This document shows positions 1 to 5,146 of a stretch of DNA of 8,178 bases, piece after piece (the stretch's first letter is position 1; every line of letters starts with the position of its first letter). The stretch spans positions 1-8,178 of the forward strand of contig CAJKFS010000062.1 of NCBI GenBank assembly GCA_905199225.1. The letters are read 5' to 3'. The stretch comes from an uncultured Collinsella sp. (GTDB taxonomy: Bacteria; Actinomycetota; Coriobacteriia; Coriobacteriales; Coriobacteriaceae). The notes beneath the pieces were generated by a model. That model did not search any database, was not told where the DNA came from, and saw nothing but the letters and a program-made list of their open reading frames with translations. The translations under genes were made by a program, and so were the position numbers.

Positions 1-24
1 AAGCGCGGCCTCAAGAAGGAGTAA
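1..24 (+). CDS. C-terminal tip of an upstream gene (partial)
   Basis: Frame 1 reads KRGLKKE followed by a TAA stop at 22-24. A basic seven-residue tail followed directly by non-coding repeat sequence fits the end of a plus-strand gene that begins outside the window. Nothing identifies the product. It would converge on the minus-strand gene at 269-1231, with the repeat array between the two stops. No obvious intrinsic terminator follows it. The reading is uncertain because any frame has a fair chance of showing a few sense codons before a stop. Confidence 0.35.
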   Translation, partial: KRGLKKE

Positions 25-100
25 CATCGGGACTTGCAGCGACGGACCTCAGGACGCTCTTACACCACGTCTGCGCGCGCGACCCGCTCATGTTGCAAAC

Positions 101-242
101 GTCCGTTTTTCCACGCTCGTCCGTCCAGATTTCCACGCTCATTCGGCAAGCGTCCGAAAATCCACGCTCATATGTCTGACAATCCACGCTCAATCAATGC
201 GCGTCCAGATTTCCGCGCTCGTGTGTCCGATTATCCACGCTC
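101..242 (-). repeat. Phased array of six 18-bp repeats (array 1)
   Basis: Six copies of an 18-base unit, plus-strand consensus GTCCGnnnnTCCACGCTC, lie at 101-118, 123-140, 152-169, 174-191, 203-220 and 225-242. Start-to-start distances are 22, 29, 22, 29 and 22, so linkers alternate between 4 and 11 bp and the super-unit is 51 bp. The right half (TCCACGCTC) is nearly invariant, with one change (TCCGCGCTC) in copy five. The middle four bases vary (tttt, gatt, aaaa, acaa, gatt, atta). Degenerate relatives may extend left: 72-89 ends in CCCGCTC and sits 29 bp before copy one. The array lies 27 bp beyond the stop of the minus-strand gene at 269-1231. Read along that gene's strand the unit is GAGCGTGGAnnnnCGGAC. 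It lacks the long identical repeats and unique 30-bp spacers of a CRISPR array. Confidence 0.9.
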
Positions 243-268
243 GTCCAGCTTAACGCCCCGCGACCGCC

Positions 269-1231
269 TCAACATGCACGCGGCACGCCGGCAACCTTGA
301 GCTTGCGATCGAGCTTTGCCGGATCCTTTAGATCATCCCAGCACAAGCGCACGATCTTGCAGTTATCAAGCAGCGAAAGCCTCGACTCGCGCTGACGCTC
401 ATCAAATTGCGCTTTTGCGAGCTTGCCCTCCTCCGCCGCCTTCTCGCTTTTAACGAATCCGTCAAACTCCCCGATGATCAATCGGTCGCCCACGCGCCAC
501 AGGTAGTCAACGCGATACGGCTTTCCCGGCTCAACCGGGTCGAACAGCTCAACTTGCAGCTCCGGAACCTGCCAGCCGCGCTCGATCATCAGCGCACGCG
601 CCTTGGACTCGCCGCCGCTTTCCGACAAGCCGTCGGCACACCGCGCAACCCTGCGCGCCGTCACAACACCGCGACGATTCAGGCCAAGCTTGTCGACAGT
701 CTCAACGAGATGCTCCTTCGACAAAAGCTGCTCATGGAGCGCCGAGTCCGCAATGATCAAGCCCTCGACAAACGATGCATCGACCAGGCAATCCGTAATC
801 GTTTGATCGATATCGGTCACGGCAATGTCCATCTGGGTGGCCCGTGTTTGACGAACATAACGATGGCGAACGACCTGAGAGCCCGGCGTCGTTGATTGTG
901 CCGGTGCCACGGCGATATGGATGTGCGTCAAATTGGCATGCGAAACCGAAAGACCGTAGATAACAGCCGCCGTATAGGAGCAAAATGTCCAGTCGGGGTG
1001 CTTTTGCGCAAGGGCCCGCACTCGATGCAGATAACGCTGCCGAAACTTGAGCTCGGACCAGTATTCCGGACGCGCATACAGCCCCGGCATGACCGCCTCT
1101 AGACTTCCCGCCGCCACCCGCCGCTCAATCTGCTTTGCCTCCGCCGCCGTGCGCGCGTACACGCAACTCATCTGCTGTTCGCATGCTTTAATGTGACTTG
1201 TAAGTCTTTGATTCGCCGTCATGTTTCCCAT
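269..1231 (-). CDS. AbiEi-like winged-helix protein with PD-(D/E)XK nuclease-like C-terminus
   Basis: This 320-residue protein matches a two-part actinobacterial layout. The N-terminus (about 25-60) resembles the AbiEi antitoxin winged helix: ERRVAAGSLEAVMPGLYARP has the usual 'weak basic helix, then hydrophobic strand ending in G-L/V-YA' pattern. The middle (about 80-175) is the long AbiEi-like linker. The C-terminus (about 200-300) resembles DUF559/Vsr-type nuclease folds: Glu208 in SGGES, Asp242 in RVDYLW, and Glu255-x-Asp257 in GEFDG, a plausible PD-(D/E)XK metal site. No AbiEii nucleotidyltransferase toxin is adjacent, so it is a solitary gene. The start at 1231 is preceded by GGGAGG, with a slightly short 4-nt gap. 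An ATG at 1222 is also possible, and an upstream in-frame ATG at 1309 lacks that signal and would overlap the direct repeats at 1287-1321. Repeat arrays flank the gene on both sides. By eye it is less GC-biased than its neighbours, consistent with accessory origin. The biological role is unproven: regulator, antitoxin-like protein or nuclease. Confidence 0.75.
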   Translation of the reverse strand: MGNMTANQRLTSHIKACEQQMSCVYARTAAEAKQIERRVAAGSLEAVMPGLYARPEYWSELKFRQRYLHRVRALAQKHPDWTFCSYTAAVIYGLSVSHANLTHIHIAVAPAQSTTPGSQVVRHRYVRQTRATQMDIAVTDIDQTITDCLVDASFVEGLIIADSALHEQLLSKEHLVETVDKLGLNRRGVVTARRVARCADGLSESGGESKARALMIERGWQVPELQVELFDPVEPGKPYRVDYLWRVGDRLIIGEFDGFVKSEKAAEEGKLAKAQFDERQRESRLSLLDNCKIVRLCWDDLKDPAKLDRKLKVAGVPRAC

Positions 1232-1286
1232 GTCGCCTCCCAACTCATGGAACGGCGCAAACGTACCAGACGGTTTCATGCGAAGT

Positions 1287-1321
1287 CTAACCAAATGCTG
1301 TCCAGGCACTGACCAAATGCT
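1287..1321. promoter_or_regulatory. 22-bp-spaced direct repeats upstream of the AbiEi-like gene
   Basis: CTAACCAAATGCT (1287-1299) and CTGACCAAATGCT (1309-1321) match at 12 of 13 positions and start 22 bp apart, about two helical turns. They lie 56-90 bp upstream of the chosen start codon, where a promoter or operator would sit. AbiEi-type winged-helix proteins commonly bind direct or inverted repeats in their own promoters, so an autoregulatory operator is a reasonable inference. No good -35/-10 pair was found here. Confidence 0.4.
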
Positions 1322-1520
1322 TGACGGTTTTGGACGTTTTAGGCTGATGGCTTATATCTGCAGGCAGAAGCCTTACCGAGAGGTCCCTGTCTCCACATTT
1401 AGATGCCTGTGTCCATCGGATTATCAGAAAGAAAAACCCGTCGAGATACGAGACTACGCCGAATGCGACTTGGCCTCTTCACGCACCGTCTCTTAGCCGA
1501 GCCATCGGCATCTACACACC
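1322..1520. other. Intergenic stretch without a recognisable gene
   Basis: About 200 bp separate the direct repeats from the metA terminator. A TATAAG hexamer on the minus strand (1351-1356) could be a -10 for the AbiEi-like gene, but only a poor -35 (TCGGTA at 1374-1379) lies 17 bp upstream. The tandem gacgg/gacg-T-tract motif at 1323-1340 is probably incidental. Short open frames here lack ribosome sites and family resemblance. Nothing else is seen. Confidence 0.4.
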
Positions 1521-1521
1521 T

Positions 1522-1592
1522 AAAAAATGAGCGTGGATAATCTCCCACTTTGAGCCCGTTCCTCGGCAAAAAATGGGAGATTATCCACGCTC
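1522..1592 (-). terminator. metA intrinsic terminator built from the repeat
   Basis: On the minus strand a 19-bp stem with no mismatch (GAGCGTGGATAATCTCCCA, 1529-1547, against 1574-1592) encloses a 26-nt interval that can add three more A-T pairs after one mismatch. It is followed directly by an A and six Ts (1522-1528). This is a strong rho-independent terminator for transcription from metA, whose stop lies 115 bp upstream, and it would insulate the AbiEi-like gene on the same strand. The 1575-1592 arm is also a member of the 18-bp repeat family and is in register with the two units beside it. On the plus strand the hairpin lacks a good T-run. Confidence 0.85.
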
Positions 1593-1643
1593 GATTTGTA
1601 AACGTCCGAAAATCCACGCTCGTCCGTCCGAAAATCCACGCTC
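1575..1643 (-). repeat. Phased array of three 18-bp repeats (array 2)
   Basis: Units lie at 1575-1592 (variant beginning GGGAG), 1604-1621 and 1626-1643. The last two are identical: GTCCGAAAATCCACGCTC. Start spacings are 29 and 22 bp, the same alternation as the array at 101-242. The linkers are also alike: the 11-bp linker gatttgtaaac resembles atgttgcaaac at 90-100, and the 4-bp linker gtcc is identical to 119-122. The array sits 64 bp beyond the metA stop in the same orientation relative to metA as array 1 has to the AbiEi-like gene. Between array and metA stop (about 1650-1700) is a low-complexity GCC/GCT-rich stretch. Confidence 0.9.
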
Positions 1644-1706
1644 GTCACGCCGCCGGCACAGCAACAGCCGCGGCAGCAGCCACGGCTACAGCAGTACCAT
1701 CGCAGC

Positions 1707-2633
1707 CTAATGCTCCTCGCCGGCGCGGGCCAGGTCGTAGGGCGTGGTCTGGTAGACGTAGTAGTTGAGCCAGTTGGTGTAGAGCAGCTGAGCCTGGCTG
1801 CGCCAGACGTTGCGCGGCTCGGCGGTGGGGTCGTCGTTCGGGAAGTAATGCGCCGGCACCTGGGGGTTGAGACCGCGCTTCACGTCTCGCTCGTACTCCA
1901 GGCGCAACGTGTCGGTATCGTACTCCGGATGGCCAAAGACAAAGAAGCGGCGGCTGTCGGTCGACTTGACGATGTACAGGCCAACCTCGTCGGACACGGC
2001 CACGACCTCAAGCTGCGGCTCAGCCTCCACGTCCTCGCGGCGCACATCGGTGTTGCGCGAGTGCACGGCATAGAAACGGTCGTCGAAGCCGCGGACCAGC
2101 GGGCTTTGCGGCTTCACCAGATAATGCTCGAACACGCCACTTGCCTTGGCCGGTAGATCGTACTTCTGAATGCCGTAATGATGGTAGAGCCCCGCCTGCG
2201 CGCCCCAACAAATGTGCAGCGTAGAGTGCACGTGTGTGGTGGACCAATCCATGATCTGGCAGAGCTCGGGCCAGTAGTCGACCTCCTCGAACGGCATCTG
2301 CTCCACGGGCGCGCCCGTGATAATCAGGCCGTCGTAGTGGATGTCGCGGATGTCGTCGAACGTGCGGTAGAACGTCTCCAGGTGACCGGCGCTCACGTGC
2401 GTGGCCTCGTGCGTCTTGGTGCGCAGCAGGTCCACCTCCACCTGCAACGGCGTGTTGGAGAGTTTGCGCATAATCTGCGTCTCGGTGGCGATCTTGGTGG
2501 GCATGAGGTTGAGGATGAGCACACGCAGCGGACGGATGTCCTGGTGCAGCGCGCGGTACTCGGTCATGACAAAGATGTTCTCGCTCTCGAGCTGCGCGGC
2601 GGCAGGGAGGGCGTCGGGGATGCGAATGGGCAT
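1707..2633 (-). CDS. metA: Homoserine O-acyltransferase MetA, probably acetyl-CoA specific
   Basis: This is a full-length 308-residue MetA-family enzyme. It acylates the hydroxyl of L-homoserine in the cytoplasm, the first committed step of methionine synthesis. The catalytic set is visible at E. coli numbering: nucleophile Cys142 in HICWGAQAG, His235 and Glu237 in FGHPEYD. The signature PLRVLILNLMPTKIATE lies at 34-51. Position 111, in ITGAPVEQMPF, is glutamate. In the structural work on the Bacillus cereus enzyme, Glu111 specified acetyl-CoA and Gly111 (as in E. coli) succinyl-CoA, so O-acetyltransferase (MetAA) is the better name; many pipelines would call it a succinyltransferase. AAGGAG lies 7 nt before the ATG. 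The gene stands alone, diverges from the dehydrogenase at 2845, and ends at a strong hairpin terminator. No SAM riboswitch or convincing promoter was recognised in the 211-bp divergent region. Confidence 0.95.
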   Translation of the reverse strand: MPIRIPDALPAAAQLESENIFVMTEYRALHQDIRPLRVLILNLMPTKIATETQIMRKLSNTPLQVEVDLLRTKTHEATHVSAGHLETFYRTFDDIRDIHYDGLIITGAPVEQMPFEEVDYWPELCQIMDWSTTHVHSTLHICWGAQAGLYHHYGIQKYDLPAKASGVFEHYLVKPQSPLVRGFDDRFYAVHSRNTDVRREDVEAEPQLEVVAVSDEVGLYIVKSTDSRRFFVFGHPEYDTDTLRLEYERDVKRGLNPQVPAHYFPNDDPTAEPRNVWRSQAQLLYTNWLNYYVYQTTPYDLARAGEEH

Positions 2634-2727
2634 GGATGCTCCTTACGAGTCAGTTGCAGCTATGGTACAACGAGCGGCCCCATCCGCGCGAGCACATCGC
2701 CCAGCGATGCCGTCAGCGGCCCAAATC

Positions 2728-2767
2728 ACCCCAAAAGTAGAGATTAAGGCATGTCCCAAAAATCTAC
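2728..2767. repeat. Imperfect repeat pair in the divergent intergenic region
   Basis: ACCCCAAAAGTAGA (2728-2741) and TGTCCCAAAAATCTAC (2752-2767) share a CCCAAAA core, and their GTAGA/TCTAC ends can form a short 5-bp stem. The pair lies between metA and the dehydrogenase gene. It could be a regulatory site or a decayed intergenic repeat. Support is weak. Confidence 0.25.
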
Positions 2768-2801
2768 GGCGCTTTAGCCTAGCAAAGTGGCAGCAGGACG
2801 C

Positions 2802-2807
2802 TACAAT
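2802..2807 (+). promoter_or_regulatory. Candidate -10 of the dehydrogenase gene
   Basis: TACAAT lies 37 bp upstream of the dehydrogenase ATG and matches the sigma-70-type -10 at five of six positions. The hexamer 17 bp upstream (CTAGCA, 2779-2784) is a poor -35. A start near 2814 would give a leader of about 30 nt carrying the AAAGGA ribosome site at 2832-2837. Confidence 0.45.
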
Positions 2808-2844
2808 GGTTCGACGCGAAAAACTCGGCCGAAAGGATACATAT

Positions 2845-3822
2845 ATGTACCAGACGCGTAAGATCGGTGTGGTCGGCCAGGGCCACGTAGGAGCACATGT
2901 CGCCAATAGCCTGCTTATGCAGGGCATTGCCGATGAGCTGTACCTGTGCGATATCAACGAGGCCAAGGTGACGTCCGAGGTCCAGGACCTGCGCGACTCC
3001 CTTTCGTTTGTCCCGTATAACACCAAGATCGTCAACTGCTACGACCACTACGAGGAGCTGGCCTGCTGCGACGTCATCGTCAACGCCGCCGGTAAGGTCG
3101 CACTGGCCGCCGGTAACCGCGACGGTGAGCTGTTCTTTACCACCGACGCCGCCCGCACCTTTGCCAAGCGCATCGTCGACGCCGGCTTTGACGGCATCTT
3201 CGTGAGCATCTCCAACCCCTGCGACGTCGTGTGCACCGAGCTGTGGCACCTGACCGGCTACGATCCCAAGAAGATCATCGGCTCGGGCTGCGGTCTGGAC
3301 TCCGCCCGCCTGCGCACCGAAATCTCCAAGAAGGTCGGCGTGAGCCCCAAGTCCATCGACGCTTACATGATCGGCGAGCACGGCTTTAGCCAGCTGGCCG
3401 CCTTTAAGGCCGCGACCATCGCCGGCAAGAGCCTCAACGAGCTCCAGGCCGAGAACCCCGACAAGTACGCCTTTGACCACATGGAGGTCGAGGAGCTCGC
3501 ACGCAAGGGCGGCTATGTGACTTACCAGGGCAAGCAGTGCACCGAGTACGCCGTCGCCAACTCCGCTGCACGCGTCTGCGCCGCCGTGCTGCACAACGAG
3601 CACGCCGTACTTTCCGCCTCTACGCTCATGACCGGCCAATATGGTGAGGAGGGCATCTTTACCTCCCTGCCGTGCGTGATCGGTGCCGAGGGCGTCGAGG
3701 AGGTCTACACGCTCGACCTTTCCGAGCACGAGCTCGAGGGCTTCCACAAGAGCTGCCAGCACATCCGCGACAACATCGCCCAGCTCGACTGGTGGGATGC
3801 CGAAGCATACGACGCGAAGTAG
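2845..3822 (+). CDS. L-lactate/malate-family NAD-dependent 2-hydroxyacid dehydrogenase
   Basis: This 325-residue protein has the lactate/malate dehydrogenase fold: NAD-binding GQGHVG at 11-16, then Asp36 in LCDIN, the acidic residue that selects NAD over NADP. Asn124 (ISNPCD), Asp152 and Arg155 (GLDSARLR) and the catalytic His179 (GEHGFSQ) follow. It interconverts a 2-oxoacid and an L-2-hydroxyacid in the cytoplasm and recycles NADH. The mobile substrate loop (about 81-94, AAGKVALAAGNRDG) departs from the usual lactate dehydrogenase GxPxxPGxTR, and the family includes L-2-hydroxyisocaproate dehydrogenases with similarly altered loops. The substrate is therefore open: pyruvate, oxaloacetate or branched 2-oxoacids. 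The ATG has AAAGGA 7 nt upstream. The frame is open as far back as 2401, but that part overlaps metA antisense and the dehydrogenase fold begins at MYQTRKIGVVG. It is monocistronic, with a strong terminator. Confidence 0.9.
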   Translation: MYQTRKIGVVGQGHVGAHVANSLLMQGIADELYLCDINEAKVTSEVQDLRDSLSFVPYNTKIVNCYDHYEELACCDVIVNAAGKVALAAGNRDGELFFTTDAARTFAKRIVDAGFDGIFVSISNPCDVVCTELWHLTGYDPKKIIGSGCGLDSARLRTEISKKVGVSPKSIDAYMIGEHGFSQLAAFKAATIAGKSLNELQAENPDKYAFDHMEVEELARKGGYVTYQGKQCTEYAVANSAARVCAAVLHNEHAVLSASTLMTGQYGEEGIFTSLPCVIGAEGVEEVYTLDLSEHELEGFHKSCQHIRDNIAQLDWWDAEAYDAK

Positions 3823-3863
3823 GCCGTTGGCTGCCACAACCTTGCGAATCTAAGCGCGATACT

Positions 3864-3905
3864 AAGCGGGCCGCGCCGGAAATCCCCGGCACGGCCCGCT
3901 TTTTT
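3864..3905 (+). terminator. Intrinsic terminator of the dehydrogenase gene
   Basis: The stem AAGCGGGCCG / CGGCCCGCTT continues, after one C-A mismatch, through GCCGG/CCGGC to a six-base loop (3880-3885), and six Ts follow (3900-3905). It lies 42 bp after the dehydrogenase stop and is a textbook rho-independent terminator. Confidence 0.93.
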
Positions 3906-3978
3906 GACTCACGCAGTGCCCTTGCGAATCGAAGGTGAATACTTTTCCGCGCAGACACGGATCCGGCCGCCGCAACGC

Positions 3979-4010
3979 AAAACGGGACCCGCGCGCAGCG
4001 CAGACCCCGT
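3979..4010 (-). terminator. Probable terminator of the SIS-domain gene
   Basis: Read on the minus strand, ACGGG (4010-4006) pairs with CCCGT (3986-3982). The 19 bases between extend the stem by eight pairs, three of them G-U, around a three-base loop. Four Ts follow (3982-3979). It starts 24 bp past the SIS-domain stop and faces the dehydrogenase terminator across a convergent junction. The T-run is short, so strength is uncertain. Confidence 0.65.
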
Positions 4011-4033
4011 CATGAGAGGTTATTCCCGGTATA

Positions 4034-5002
4034 TTAGTACTGCTCGATGCCCATGTAGCGACGAACCTCGGGGCTGTGGTCGAAGACCTTGCCGCGGGCG
4101 GCGCGCAGCTCGCAGCTCATGTTGTAGAAGAAGATCGGCTCCAAGTACGAACGCACACTGGCGGGCACGTCGCCCACGCCGTACTCAAGCGCGTCGAGCA
4201 CCATAATCGTATCGGTGTGCGTGTTGAGGAACGCAAGGGCGCGCTCCTCCATGGGGCGGCACTCGCCCGCGCCAAGCTGAACAAAGTAGAACACACCGGG
4301 CTCGGTGGCCTCGAACGGGCCGTGGAAGTACTCGCCGGAGTGGATGTAGCAGCAGTGCTGCCACTGCATCTCCATGAGCGAACAGATGGCCATGGCGTAG
4401 GTCTGGCTAAAGTTGGGGCCGGAGCCCAGGATATAGAAGAACTTGTGCTGCTGGCAGAGCTCGGCAAAGCGGGCGCCCAGCTCGGCGTTGACCTTCTCGC
4501 GGGCGGCGGGCAGCAGCGCATCCATCTGCTTGAGGCCCTCGTACATGTCGGCGAGTGCCTCGTAGCCTTCCTGCTGGTCAAGCAGCTCGGCGGCGATCAG
4601 AGCGCCGATGCCCTGCGGCACCTCGGCCTGCGGCACGCCCTCGCCCCAGGGATAGACCCAGGTAGTCCACTTGCCGTTGTCGATCTTGGAGCCCTCGCAG
4701 TCGGTGAGGGCAACGACCTCGGCACCGGCGGCCAGCGCCATCTCGCAGCCGTCGACGACCTCCTGCGTGTTGCCGCTGTGGCTGCAGGCAATAACGAGTG
4801 ACTTCTCACCAAGGCTCTTGGGGGCCATCAGGCAAAACTCGCGTGCCGTGTAGACCGTCGAGGTAAACGTAGTGGCCTCGCGCTTGAGCAGCTCGTTGGC
4901 CGGCATCAGGTCAATCATCGAACCGCCGCAGGCGATCCAAAAGACATTCTCAATCTTGCCCTTGCGCTCGATAATTTCCTGAATCAGATCGTGTGCATTC
5001 AT
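4034..5002 (-). CDS. SIS-domain sugar-phosphate protein, FrlB/FraB-like deglycase
   Basis: This 322-residue protein has two SIS domains. The first has the phosphosugar loop SHSGNT at 74-79 (ACSHSGNTQEVVD). The second runs from about 185 (ILGSGPN at 191-197) to the C-terminus. LMEMQW, SGEYFHGPFE and the ending HSPEVRRYMG align well by memory with fructoselysine-6-phosphate deglycase FrlB (LMEFTW, SGEFRHGPLE, HNPDERRYYG). Glu211 and His227 keep the 16-residue spacing of the Glu214/His230 pair reported as catalytic in the related 6-phosphofructose-aspartate deglycase FraB. The expected reaction is cleavage of a 6-phosphorylated fructosamine (Amadori compound) to glucose 6-phosphate and an amine or amino acid; an isomerase or deaminase acting on another amino-sugar phosphate is the alternative. 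AAGGAGG lies 9 nt before the ATG. It follows a GntR/UTRA gene on the same strand after a 144-bp leader rich in regulatory motifs. No fructosamine kinase or phosphotransferase gene is in the window. Confidence 0.85.
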   Translation of the reverse strand: MNAHDLIQEIIERKGKIENVFWIACGGSMIDLMPANELLKREATTFTSTVYTAREFCLMAPKSLGEKSLVIACSHSGNTQEVVDGCEMALAAGAEVVALTDCEGSKIDNGKWTTWVYPWGEGVPQAEVPQGIGALIAAELLDQQEGYEALADMYEGLKQMDALLPAAREKVNAELGARFAELCQQHKFFYILGSGPNFSQTYAMAICSLMEMQWQHCCYIHSGEYFHGPFEATEPGVFYFVQLGAGECRPMEERALAFLNTHTDTIMVLDALEYGVGDVPASVRSYLEPIFFYNMSCELRAARGKVFDHSPEVRRYMGIEQY

Positions 5003-5055
5003 GGTGATGCCCCTCCTTGTGCGGCGGTTTTGAACGACGACAGCTCGTACCTGCG

Positions 5056-5075
5056 GTCGTTCTATGTTGTCCTAT
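5056..5075 (-). promoter_or_regulatory. 20-bp direct-repeat box, promoter-proximal
   Basis: On the minus strand this reads ATAGGACAACATAGAACGAC, two 10-bp halves in direct repeat, one helical turn apart. It matches the box at 5118-5137 at 17 of 20 positions and begins just downstream of the candidate -10, around the expected transcription start of the SIS gene. A regulator, plausibly the GntR protein encoded next door, may bind it. Confidence 0.5.
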
Positions 5076-5103
5076 TTATAACACGTGTAATAACGCCCGT
5101 GAA
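5075..5103 (-). promoter_or_regulatory. Candidate promoter of the SIS-domain gene
   Basis: On the minus strand TTCACG (5103-5098, four of six to TTGACA) and TATAAA (5080-5075, five of six to TATAAT) are 17 bp apart. The predicted start near 5068 gives a leader of about 65 nt before the SIS start codon. The palindrome at 5076-5093 overlaps the spacer and -10. Confidence 0.55.
5076..5093. promoter_or_regulatory. Palindromic operator candidate
   Basis: TTATAACACGTGTAATAA is an 18-bp palindrome broken only at positions 5 and 14, with a perfect ACACGTGT centre. It occupies the spacer and part of the -10 of the candidate promoter, so a bound protein would block polymerase. A shorter palindrome, GTGAA-5-TTCAC (5099-5113), lies just upstream. 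The dimeric GntR regulator encoded at 5147-5902 is the obvious candidate ligand, by context only. Confidence 0.5.
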
Positions 5104-5117
5104 GTCATTTCACCAAA

Positions 5118-5137
5118 GTTGTTCTATATTGTTCTAT
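5118..5137 (-). promoter_or_regulatory. 20-bp direct-repeat box, promoter-distal
   Basis: On the minus strand this reads ATAGAACAATATAGAACAAC, two 10-bp halves in direct repeat. It is the partner of the box at 5056-5075, 62 bp away and on the other side of the candidate promoter, between the promoter and the stop of the GntR gene. Confidence 0.5.
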
Positions 5138-5146
5138 CTGTGGACG

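Noticed and set aside
101..242. CRISPR array
   Set aside because: Repeats are only 18 bp and variable in the middle, spacers are 4 or 11 bp, and there are no cas genes.
11..300. Short open frames across the array, giving 17-residue periodic peptides on both strands
   Set aside because: A 51-bp period keeps every frame periodic, so the periodic peptides follow from the DNA repeat. No ribosome site or plausible start supports translation.
1520..1706. A shifted frame running from the metA end through array 2 and the terminator to a stop at 1520
   Set aside because: metA has a clear in-frame stop at 1707-1709 and a complete C-terminus. The extension would need a frameshift and is Cys/Arg-rich low complexity before the repeat.
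2634..2844. SAM-type riboswitch upstream of metA
   Set aside because: No recognisable SAM-family core or terminator/antiterminator pair was seen. A covariance-model scan would be needed to exclude it fully.
2779..3837. 352-codon minus-strand open frame opposite the dehydrogenase
   Set aside because: It is a shadow of a well-supported enzyme, and its Gly/Val/Leu/Asp-rich translation shows no domain.
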